This document shows positions 1-5,586 of a stretch of 6,389 nucleotides of DNA, piece by piece; position 1 is the stretch's first letter, and each line of letters begins with the position of its first letter. The DNA is from Actinomycetota bacterium (lineage in GTDB: Bacteria; Actinomycetota; Actinomycetes; S36-B12), in assembly GCA_947499275.1 (NCBI GenBank), contig CANMNM010000084.1:1-6389 (forward strand), written 5' to 3'. The position numbers and the translations under genes were made by a program. The notes under the pieces are model-generated. The model was not told the DNA's origin, did not search any database, and worked only from the letters and a program-made list of their open reading frames with translations.

Positions 1-267
1 AATCCGTGGCAGGAGCGGCAGCACTTTCGAGTTCAACCAGTCCTTGCCCAAACGTGTGTTTTCCCGGTACATCTGATCAATGATTTCATCGATTTCTTCA
101 ACCGGTGTGAAGACCGCATCAATGTCATTCGTGATCGTGATGCGCTGATATCCCAACAACATCGCTGTACCACCAACTATGTAAACGTCACCGTGAATTC
201 CGCGCGCATCGAGGCGTGCTCCAAGTTCGGTCAACAATGTGATCACTTGTTCTCTCGAGGAAAACAT
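1..267 (-). CDS. DUF6036-like nucleotidyltransferase, 3' part missing
   Basis: Only the first 89 residues are present; the gene runs off the left edge. Reading from the ATG at 267, a helix (residues 4-22) leads into VYIVGGTAMLLGY (28-40), then TNDIDAVF (46-53) and GKDWLNSKV (74-82). A Gly-Gly turn followed about 15 residues later by an Asp-x-Asp metal-binding pair is the signature of the minimal nucleotidyltransferase fold, and the DWLN motif is typical of DUF6036. Such enzymes would transfer a nucleotide to RNA or protein; some related AbiEii/MenT proteins are toxins that modify tRNA. The substrate here is unknown. The ATG overlaps the stop of the upstream helix-turn-helix gene (TGATG), which implies translational coupling and a shared transcript. 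No separate ribosome binding site is needed. The family call is fairly sure; the toxin role is inference. Confidence 0.85.
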   Translation of the reverse strand, partial: MFSSREQVITLLTELGARLDARGIHGDVYIVGGTAMLLGYQRITITNDIDAVFTPVEEIDEIIDQMYRENTRLGKDWLNSKVLPLLPRI

Positions 268-872
268 CAGACGGATTCCAAATTGGTGGCAGCCAGAAAT
301 ATTCCGCGAGCTCGTAATGCCGGCACTCCACGCGCGACACCGATACTTCCCAGCAGGTTCCCTTCCTGACCGCCGTCAACAAACCAAGGTGTTTGCAGAA
401 ACAGTTCAGGGTTCCTCGTCCAGTTCGGTACGCGAGGGAGTCCGCCCTGCCGTGACCAGTGCACTGCCATGCCAGCAAACGCAACGTCAGCCCGATGCAG
501 TCCCACAGGTCCCGGTTGCATAAGAAAGAACTGTTGATCAACCTGATTGTTCAGTTCGCCAAATCGATCATGTGAATCAATTAATGCCCGGATGATGACC
601 GAGTCTTGATCTTCAACGCTCTTGCACTGCGGCCTAGCGAGCAACTCCCGTAACTCAACTACTTGCGAAGCTAATGTGGGGAACCCACCATCGCAAAAGA
701 CGGACTGCGGGTGTAACTCCAACAGAGCAGCAAATCGCTGCTCGATCACGGACCCCGGCTCGAGCACCCCACGTTCATAAGCGCTGATATTGGATTGCTT
801 GGTTCCCATTAAAAAGGCCAGGTTCACCTGGCTCAGACCAAGCTCTCTGCGTTTAGCCTGAATAAGGTTCAC
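267..872 (-). CDS. XRE-type helix-turn-helix protein, partner of the nucleotidyltransferase
   Basis: Counting from the GTG at 872, the protein has 201 residues. Residues 1-45 form an XRE/Cro-like DNA-binding domain: QAKRRELGLSQ, LAFLMGTKQSNISAYERG. The middle is mostly helical. The C-terminal part (about 128-193) has the pattern LPRVPNW, PELFLQTPWFV and LRARGIFL, which I recall from actinobacterial HTH proteins encoded directly before nucleotidyltransferases. The likely role is repressor of its own operon and possibly antitoxin to its partner; that is inferred from the arrangement. Start choice: GTG 872 places the start at the first HTH helix, and a TATACT box at 884-879 would give a leaderless message beginning at or near it. 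The alternative ATG at 917 adds 15 residues (216 in all) and has a short-spaced AGGGG, but it would put a near-perfect dyad inside the coding region. Confidence 0.85.
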   Translation of the reverse strand: MNLIQAKRRELGLSQVNLAFLMGTKQSNISAYERGVLEPGSVIEQRFAALLELHPQSVFCDGGFPTLASQVVELRELLARPQCKSVEDQDSVIIRALIDSHDRFGELNNQVDQQFFLMQPGPVGLHRADVAFAGMAVHWSRQGGLPRVPNWTRNPELFLQTPWFVDGGQEGNLLGSIGVARGVPALRARGIFLAATNLESV

Positions 873-878
873 TTCCCC

Positions 879-909
879 AGTATATATCACAATTAGGTTG
901 TTATATATA
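879..909 (-). promoter_or_regulatory. Candidate operator dyad with -10 box of the HTH/nucleotidyltransferase operon
   Basis: On the plus strand TATATATCACAA (881-892) and TTGTTATATATA (898-909) are inverted repeats matching at 11 of 12 positions, around the 5-base centre TTAGG. On the minus strand the inner edge runs into TATACT (884-879), a close match to the -10 consensus. It ends 6 bases before the GTG at 872, so transcription could start on the GTG itself. A dyad over the promoter core fits autorepression by the XRE protein. No convincing -35 box is visible. Confidence 0.55.
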
Positions 910-911
910 TT

Positions 912-923
912 GGGCATATGCCC
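912..923. promoter_or_regulatory. Second palindrome in the divergent intergenic region
   Basis: GGGCATATGCCC is a perfect 12-base palindrome placed 2 bases from the AT-rich dyad at 881-909. It contains the alternative ATG (917-915) of the HTH gene. On the plus strand it directly follows a TATATT run (906-911) that could serve as a -10 box for the DUF2442 gene. It may be a second operator half or a coincidence of a short palindrome; no binding protein can be named. Confidence 0.35.
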
Positions 924-994
924 CTAACATCAAGGGCAGAACAGTGCTCCAGGACATGAGGGCCGACTACACCGGTACGGTAGAGCCATTGGCT

Positions 995-1001
995 TAGGAG
1001 G
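995..1001 (+). promoter_or_regulatory. Strong ribosome binding site of the DUF2442 gene
   Basis: TAGGAGG ends 5 bases before the ATG at 1007 and matches the anti-Shine-Dalgarno sequence very well. It fixes the start of the small gene. The TAG at its front also closes a short open stretch in the same frame that reads up to position 997. Confidence 0.8.
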
Positions 1002-1006
1002 TTGTC

Positions 1007-1255
1007 ATGACACGAATCGTGAACGTGGTCACGGACCCGACCAACTATGTACTCACCCTGACACTCGATGACGGGCGAACAACCTACTTCGACGTCGCCC
1101 CAATGCTGTGGGGACCAGTATTCGAACCGTTAAAAAACGACCGAGCACTATTTGACGCTGTCACGGTCAGTGAATACGGCGACACCGTTACTTGGCCTAC
1201 CGGGGCAGACATTGCCCCCGAGGCACTACTCGCTAATTCAACAGTCTCGAGCTAA
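1007..1255 (+). CDS. DUF2442 family small protein
   Basis: This 82-residue protein matches the DUF2442 pattern along its whole length: a beta hairpin YVLTLTLDDGRTTYFDVAPML (14-34), then VFEPLKNDRALFDAVTV (38-54) and the hallmark end DTVTWPTGADIAPEALL (59-75). The family is typically 70-100 residues, so the gene is complete. DUF2442 has no established biochemical activity. It often sits beside DUF4160, and the two have been suggested to form a toxin-antitoxin-like pair. No intact DUF4160 gene is present here; at most a 3' scrap precedes it. The gene is divergent from the HTH/nucleotidyltransferase operon and convergent with the FAD oxidoreductase. The start is firm because of the near-ideal Shine-Dalgarno sequence. 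Function is unknown. Confidence 0.85.
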   Translation: MTRIVNVVTDPTNYVLTLTLDDGRTTYFDVAPMLWGPVFEPLKNDRALFDAVTVSEYGDTVTWPTGADIAPEALLANSTVSS

Positions 1256-1256
1256 A

Positions 1257-1290
1257 CGCAGAGGCCTTGATATGGCCCACACCTTCTGTG
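1257..1290. terminator. Possible hairpin between convergent genes
   Basis: In the 44-base gap between the DUF2442 stop and the FAD oxidoreductase stop, CGCAGAGG (1257-1264) can pair with CCTTCTGTG (1282-1290), with one bulge and one G-T pair. On the minus strand it is followed by only TTTAG, and on the plus strand by no T run. It could be a weak terminator for either gene, and is mentioned because no better one is visible. Confidence 0.3.
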
Positions 1291-1299
1291 CCTGAGTTG

Positions 1300-2634
1300 T
1301 TAACGGGTGAACAGCACCCCGGGGTTGAGAATCCCTTCCGGATCCAATGCCGACTTAATCCCTCGCATGGCAGCAATCTCTGAGGCGCTGCGGGACAGGT
1401 GCAAGTGATCGGCCTTCATGTGACCAACCCCGTGTTCAGCCGAGATCGACCCGCCGTGGGCAGCAACGAGTTCCAGTACCGCCGCATCCAAAGTGGTGTC
1501 ATCGGTGTCAGTTGTGAAGAACACGTGGAAGTTGCCGTCCATTAAGTGCCCAAACAGAACAACATCACGCACACCGGGCTGATCCAGGTAAGTGGTGATC
1601 TCCCGATACACGGCATCTAGCTCTGACAAAGGAACGCTGATATCAAGTTTGTGACTCACGCCCACTGATGTGGCCGCCATCGCTTCAGTGATGCGTTCAC
1701 GCAGCGCCCAGTATTTCGTTCGTTCACTCGAATCCATGGCCAGCGTGACGTGCTCCAAATCCTCCAGCTCACCTGGAGCAATATCACCGTTAACTTCCAC
1801 AAGGATGTGAAACGGTGTTGGAAACGGAATAACAATTCCGGTAACGCGTGAAACCGCATCAAGGCCCGCGTGATCCATGATCTCTGCTGCAGCGAGCCTG
1901 CCGGTGAACCGTGAAGCAATTGACAGAGCCTGCTCAACGGAATCACACCCCGCCACAATTAACTCGGTGCTGCGAGGGCGAATCAATTGCAGTGACACCT
2001 CGGTGATCACACCAAGGGTCCCCTCAGATCCACATAGCAACTGCGTCAAGTCATAACCCGTGTTGTTCTTAGCCAACCCGGACATACTGCGAATCACTTC
2101 ACCCGATGCCAGAACCGCTTCGACACCAAGCACCTGCTTGCGCATCATGCCGTTACCCACCACATGAATACCGCCAGCGTTAGTGGCGACCATGCCCCCG
2201 ATCGTTGCTGAATCACGCCCTGCAAGATCAACCCCAAATGTCCAGCCGGCAGCATGAGCGTGCACTTGGAGTGCGGCAAGGGTTACTCCCGCGCCAACAC
2301 TCACCTGGCCGGTAACAGAATCCACCGGACCCATCGAGTTCATTCGAGTCAGCGACAACACAACAGCACCCGAGTTAGTCAAAGGAACTGATCCACCGAC
2401 CAACCCGGTGTTCCCGCCCTGTGGCACAACCGGAATACCGGCACCCGAACACATGGCCAGCACGGCAGAGACTTCAGCAACCGAACTAGCTCGCACGACA
2501 GCCAGTGCATCACCACGGTAACGGCCGGTCCAGTCGACCACGAATGCAGCCATGAGATCAGGTGTGCTTAACACCTGTTCGGCACCAACAATGCCCGCTA
2601 ACTGGACGACTACTGCATCTGGTTGCACGAACAT
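1300..2634 (-). CDS. FAD-binding oxidoreductase, GlcD / D-2-hydroxyacid dehydrogenase type
   Basis: The protein has 444 residues from the ATG at 2634, which is full length for the family. It has the FAD-binding PCMH fold in the N-terminal half: PQGGNTGLVGG (about 71-81), LAGRDSATIGGMVATNAGG (137-155) and LCGSEGTLGVITE (200-212). The C-terminal FAD-oxidase domain carries HKLDISVP (328-335), GHLMDGNFH (362-370), ISAEHGVGHMK (397-407) and LDPEGILNPG (430-439). The two His of GHxxDGNxH and the Glu of AEHG match the metal and substrate site known from D-2-hydroxyglutarate and D-lactate dehydrogenases. The likely reaction is flavin-dependent oxidation of a D-2-hydroxy acid to the 2-keto acid in the cytoplasm or at the membrane; the exact substrate cannot be read. 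An in-frame TTG at 2646 is an alternative start, but neither start has a well-spaced Shine-Dalgarno sequence. The orphan glycosidase fragment ends only 15 bases before the ATG, so the gene is probably read from upstream. Confidence 0.92.
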   Translation of the reverse strand: MFVQPDAVVVQLAGIVGAEQVLSTPDLMAAFVVDWTGRYRGDALAVVRASSVAEVSAVLAMCSGAGIPVVPQGGNTGLVGGSVPLTNSGAVVLSLTRMNSMGPVDSVTGQVSVGAGVTLAALQVHAHAAGWTFGVDLAGRDSATIGGMVATNAGGIHVVGNGMMRKQVLGVEAVLASGEVIRSMSGLAKNNTGYDLTQLLCGSEGTLGVITEVSLQLIRPRSTELIVAGCDSVEQALSIASRFTGRLAAAEIMDHAGLDAVSRVTGIVIPFPTPFHILVEVNGDIAPGELEDLEHVTLAMDSSERTKYWALRERITEAMAATSVGVSHKLDISVPLSELDAVYREITTYLDQPGVRDVVLFGHLMDGNFHVFFTTDTDDTTLDAAVLELVAAHGGSISAEHGVGHMKADHLHLSRSASEIAAMRGIKSALDPEGILNPGVLFTR

Positions 2635-2649
2635 ATTGTCTAGCAAACC

Positions 2650-2967
2650 CTAATTTAAGCGATTTGTCACCTGAACGGGCAGCATTCCAATGGTGATCGT
2701 GTCCCCTCTCACCACGGAACACGCTCTACTGAAACGCGAATCGCCAAATTCGAAACCGCACACCGATGAACCAAGCCCCTTTACGTTCACGACAGAAGTC
2801 CCCTCGCGAGTCCACATCAAAGTAAATGGTTCGCCAAGCCGGTCAACAAATTGACACATGTAAATATCTCCTGACTCGACACAACGGGTCATGCGGGTTC
2901 CTTCAAGCGCTACCCGCAAGTTGTTCCACACTGCATTTGAAATCGAGGTACGAAGCCGGTGTCCCAC
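2650..2967 (-). pseudogene. Orphan C-terminal beta-sandwich fragment duplicated from the glycosidase
   Basis: This 105-codon open frame starts with a GTG that overlaps the stop of the glycosidase gene (TAGTG). From residue 7 on it copies residues 634-721 of that protein: 51 of 64 residues are identical from TSI to the third Cys. The frame then carries a 4-residue longer loop (GFEFGDSRFSRACS) and ends with its own tail, TNRLN. All four cysteines (29, 38, 70, 83) are kept and there is no frameshift. It lacks a signal peptide, the catalytic barrel and the surface tail, so it cannot work as an enzyme or be exported on its own. The first six residues come from non-homologous junction sequence. It is either the remnant of a tandem paralogue or the former 3' end of the gene, displaced when a new C-terminus was acquired. 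Translation by reinitiation after the glycosidase stop is possible but unproven. Confidence 0.8.
2668..2949 (-). repeat. Diverged direct repeat, downstream copy
   Basis: This is the second copy of the beta-sandwich coding segment; its partner is at 3297-3560 in the same orientation. The DNA includes long identical runs, for example a 22-base run near 2810-2831, and homology stops abruptly at 2950 on its upstream side. It is about 18 bases longer than its partner because of the inserted loop. Confidence 0.85.
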
Positions 2968-5459
2968 TAGGAATTTTGGATTATCACAACGTTCGACTTA
3001 ACCTTGTCATCCGCTGACGTGAAGTAGACATATAGCTTTTTGGGAGTCTTGCGCGCCCAAATGAACTCCCCGTTGGCATCAATTATTGGGCGTGCGGCGC
3101 CTTTGGTGTAAGAGGTCTCGCCGGGGAACCTGAACCAAGGAACGACGACATCTCCCGCCTTAAAGCCGGTTGTTGCACCACCAATCTCGATTCCGGGCTT
3201 CCCGGAGATGGTGACACTCTGGCCATTGATTGTGATCGTCCCACTATCGGTGGGTTGCGGTGTAGACGTGGGTACCGGTGCCTCTGGAGAGAACGGAACG
3301 CGAACCGGCAATATCCCTATGGACATGGTGCCCCCGATAACCGGTGAACACCTGTTGCCCGTCAAATCGCACACTTGTGTGCCAAGCCCCCTCACATTGA
3401 CTTCAGATGTTCCCTCTCGAGTCCACATCAAAGTAAATGGTTGGCCAGACCGGTCAACAAATTGGCACGCGTAGACATTGCCCGACTCGTTACAACGGGT
3501 CATGCGCGTGCCCTCAAGCGCTGCCCGCAAGTTGTTCCACACCGAATTTGTAATCGAGGTAGATGGATCGAACTGCGCGCCAAGGAGGTCGTAGTAGCCA
3601 CGGGTGCCCGTCCACAAATACCAGAAGGTCACATCAACTCCGTATTGAATCGACTGAATGTAAGACTGAGCGATGTATGCGGCGCCGGTGGCATCATCAA
3701 TTCGCCTAACACCTTCACCCAAACCAGCAAGACCGTAATTCAGCTCGGTATCCCAGATCGGTTTCACGGGTGCTCCGCGTAATGCGAGCAAGGCTTTAAA
3801 TTGCCCAATTTCATTAACGCGTTCTACTGGGCCGGCACTAGCAATCGGGTAACTGTGCACCGTGTAGCCGTCAACCGGCCAACCCAGAGCTGACAACTGT
3901 GAGAGGTACTCGCCGTAATTGCTCGCGAACGCATTTGTTGCCCGTGTTGTCGTGCTGGCCGCTAAGACCATGCTGGTGCTACCAACAACGTCTTTTATTC
4001 CCTTGGTCAGTTGACCAAGCTGATATTGCGAACCGGTCCAGTAGCTCTCTAAGTTTCCTTCATTCCACACTTCGTAGGCACTGATTCGCGAGCCGAATTC
4101 ATTTTTGAGTGCCCGAATGAAATTCAGGGCAGAATCATTTGAGCTAGGGGAAATATTCCCCGCGTAACCACCATTAGCCCACTTGGGTGTATCCCCTAAT
4201 ACGTAGAGAACTCGAGCACCAAAACGCTCCGCTTCATTAATGGACGCACGCAATTTTGTGAAATCAATGTTTCCCTGAGTCGGTTCCATTTGAGCCCACG
4301 AAACACCCGCATCCCACAGACGAATCCATGAAGCCCCCACACTCGGTGTTCCCCAGTCGACAGGTGCATGGATACCAAACGTGTCACCGCGAACCGCGAC
4401 GCCACTAGAAGCATCGGGATAGTCAGAAAAAAGCTTCACAGCACCCCCAGCAGAGGGGGCAAGACCGGCATCAGGTGCCAGCCCACCGTCAGAGGAACCC
4501 GTGGGGACAGCCGTTATTGATTTCACGGGATTGATACCAGCGCTGGCATACAACAGTTCAACTGCCACCGGAGTATTACCGCAGTCCTTGTTGGCAGAAA
4601 GTACTACTTTAAGCACCTCAGGATCGAGAGATAAACCCCACGCTTTGACATTTGATGCAAGTTGAATTATCTGCTGACATTGCGCGACACCCAGGTTAGC
4701 TTGCGCTGCTTCAAGTCTGTCATTCGTCAGGATGACACCCACCTGCACCATATATGCAAGGCTCAGCATGCAGCCAAAATCAAGGACATTGCACATAGCT
4801 GCGATTGCAGCTTTAGCGTTTATATAAATGTCATCAACTTCTTTTTGAATATCGTTAAATTCACTAATTAGGTTTTTAACTTCCCGACTTTCGATTTTTG
4901 AAATGAGAGTCTGCGTAACCTGCAAATTCGTTACGGCCTTAGCTCGGGTCTTAGAAGTGCTTACCTTCGTGTTTGTCGCCCACGCCAACCGCTGCTCCGG
5001 TGTCCACGCGAATGCTCCCTGACCCCACGCATCCTTGTAAGGCATGATCGGGGTGAGAATCAAACTCGATGGATTCGTAACCTTCGCGCCAAGTCCCGTG
5101 GTCCACACCCCACCACTCATCCGACAACCCTTACCCACCTTCGGCTTCTTCGTTGCCAGGTCAATGATCATGCGCTGACGCAAAACACAACCAAACTTGT
5201 CCTTCTTATTCGCAACCGCAGCAGGGATAAAAGATGTTGGACCCTTGTAACCGACATAAATCGGATCCACAAAAGGTAGGTCGTTCACCAACTGCTTGGA
5301 CCCGATCGTGACCGAAGGCGCGTTAGCCGCATTAGCCACCGACCCGTTCACCATCGGTAAAAGCGAAAGGACGAGAACGGGTGTGAGGACTTTAGCCACG
5401 TTTTTGATAATCACCTGAGCATCATTCACTATCGCTACATGAAAGGGAACACTTTTCAC
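2967..5459 (-). CDS. Secreted multidomain glycoside hydrolase (clan GH-A) with degenerate HNH domain
   Basis: The 830-residue protein has a signal peptide (hydrophobic 21-36, cleavage likely after VANA at 44). Residues 61-165 resemble the DUF1524/GmrSD C-terminal HNH nuclease fold (C91, GKGCRMSGGVWT 109-120, AWTPEQRLAWATN 151-163), but the usual DHxVPL is LTPIMPY (135-141), so catalysis should be lost. Residues 180-300 are helical with Cys 223, 230, 261 and 293. After a Gly/Ala/Pro linker (318-340) comes a GH39/GH5-like TIM barrel (about 357-625). YEVWNEG (462-468) supplies acid/base E467, VHSY includes H535, and WDTELNYG (569-576) supplies nucleophile E572. Then follow a beta-sandwich with four Cys (634-721), a Pro/Thr linker and a surface-type tail (741-830). 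It likely cleaves an extracellular polysaccharide; the substrate is unknown. The GTG at 5459 lacks a clear Shine-Dalgarno sequence; the GTG at 5414 (residue 16) gives a more typical signal peptide. Its beta-sandwich is repeated just downstream. Confidence 0.85.
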   Translation of the reverse strand: MKSVPFHVAIVNDAQVIIKNVAKVLTPVLVLSLLPMVNGSVANAANAPSVTIGSKQLVNDLPFVDPIYVGYKGPTSFIPAAVANKKDKFGCVLRQRMIIDLATKKPKVGKGCRMSGGVWTTGLGAKVTNPSSLILTPIMPYKDAWGQGAFAWTPEQRLAWATNTKVSTSKTRAKAVTNLQVTQTLISKIESREVKNLISEFNDIQKEVDDIYINAKAAIAAMCNVLDFGCMLSLAYMVQVGVILTNDRLEAAQANLGVAQCQQIIQLASNVKAWGLSLDPEVLKVVLSANKDCGNTPVAVELLYASAGINPVKSITAVPTGSSDGGLAPDAGLAPSAGGAVKLFSDYPDASSGVAVRGDTFGIHAPVDWGTPSVGASWIRLWDAGVSWAQMEPTQGNIDFTKLRASINEAERFGARVLYVLGDTPKWANGGYAGNISPSSNDSALNFIRALKNEFGSRISAYEVWNEGNLESYWTGSQYQLGQLTKGIKDVVGSTSMVLAASTTTRATNAFASNYGEYLSQLSALGWPVDGYTVHSYPIASAGPVERVNEIGQFKALLALRGAPVKPIWDTELNYGLAGLGEGVRRIDDATGAAYIAQSYIQSIQYGVDVTFWYLWTGTRGYYDLLGAQFDPSTSITNSVWNNLRAALEGTRMTRCNESGNVYACQFVDRSGQPFTLMWTREGTSEVNVRGLGTQVCDLTGNRCSPVIGGTMSIGILPVRVPFSPEAPVPTSTPQPTDSGTITINGQSVTISGKPGIEIGGATTGFKAGDVVVPWFRFPGETSYTKGAARPIIDANGEFIWARKTPKKLYVYFTSADDKVKSNVVIIQNS
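2970..3239 (-). other. C-terminal surface-protein tail domain of the glycosidase
   Basis: Residues 741-830 begin TITINGQSVTISGKPGIEI and continue through TTGFKAGDVVVPWFRF, GETSYTKGAARP, GEFIWARKTPKKLYVYFTS and end KSNVVIIQ. I recall this roughly 85-residue beta-rich tail from the ends of many large exported proteins of Microbacteriaceae and freshwater actinobacteria, where it follows otherwise unrelated domains. Its position after a Pro/Thr-rich linker fits a cell-wall attachment or display role, which is inference. No LPxTG motif or terminal membrane helix is present. The orphan fragment downstream lacks this tail. Confidence 0.6.
3297..3560 (-). repeat. Diverged direct repeat, copy inside the glycosidase gene
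   Basis: This segment encodes glycosidase residues 634-721, the beta-sandwich behind the catalytic barrel, and is repeated at 2668-2949. The sequence AATCGAGGTA marks the end of homology in both copies (2941-2950 and 3551-3560). Beyond it the glycosidase continues into its barrel, while the other copy runs into 16 unrelated bases before the stop codon region. Confidence 0.85.
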
Positions 5460-5520
5460 TCACAAATTCAGGCCGTTCATTCACCCATTTCACCCCTTGC
5501 GACCCGGTTGCGGGGCAGCC

Positions 5521-5540
5521 AACCCGATTCGGGTTATCCT
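5521..5540 (+). promoter_or_regulatory. Candidate promoter/operator of the secreted small protein gene
   Basis: AACCCGA (5521-5527) and TCGGGTT (5529-5535) form a perfect inverted repeat around a single T. The right arm runs into TATCCT (5535-5540), a 4-of-6 match to the -10 consensus, about 40 bases before the ribosome binding site of the gene at 5587. No good -35 hexamer is spaced correctly. The dyad lies between two divergent genes for exported proteins, so one regulator could act on both; this is inference. Confidence 0.4.
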
Positions 5541-5575
5541 GACCGACAAGAGTTCATTCCACTTATTAGGGCATT

Positions 5576-5580
5576 GGGGG
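5576..5580 (+). promoter_or_regulatory. Ribosome binding site that decides the start at 5587
   Basis: GGGGG lies 6 bases before the ATG at 5587. An open frame extends upstream to an ATG at 5497, but that start has no Shine-Dalgarno sequence, would lie ahead of the predicted promoter and would put 30 extra residues before the signal peptide. The ATG at 5587 is therefore preferred. Confidence 0.65.
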
Positions 5581-5586
5581 TTTTAC

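Noticed and set aside
188..541. 117-codon minus-strand open frame and a 94-codon plus-strand frame at 239-523
   Set aside because: Both overlap the HTH and nucleotidyltransferase genes in other frames, are rich in Cys/Arg/Trp or Gln, and match no family; they are shadows.
1656..1958. 100-codon minus-strand frame inside the FAD oxidoreductase
   Set aside because: Same-strand alternative frame of a gene with clear family motifs throughout; composition rich in Arg and Trp.
2650..2967. Orphan fragment as an independent antitoxin or immunity-type small gene
   Set aside because: Its similarity to the glycosidase beta-sandwich is high and continuous and it has no own promoter or ribosome binding site, so a duplicated remnant explains it better.
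2826..3017. 63-codon plus-strand frame across the glycosidase end and the orphan fragment
   Set aside because: Antisense to both copies of the duplicated segment; no start signal or recognisable domain.
3208..4871. Several plus-strand frames (3208-3474, 3375-3782, 3899-4084, 4662-4871)
   Set aside because: They lie antisense to the glycosidase, whose catalytic motifs fix the true frame, and show no ribosome binding sites or protein-like composition.
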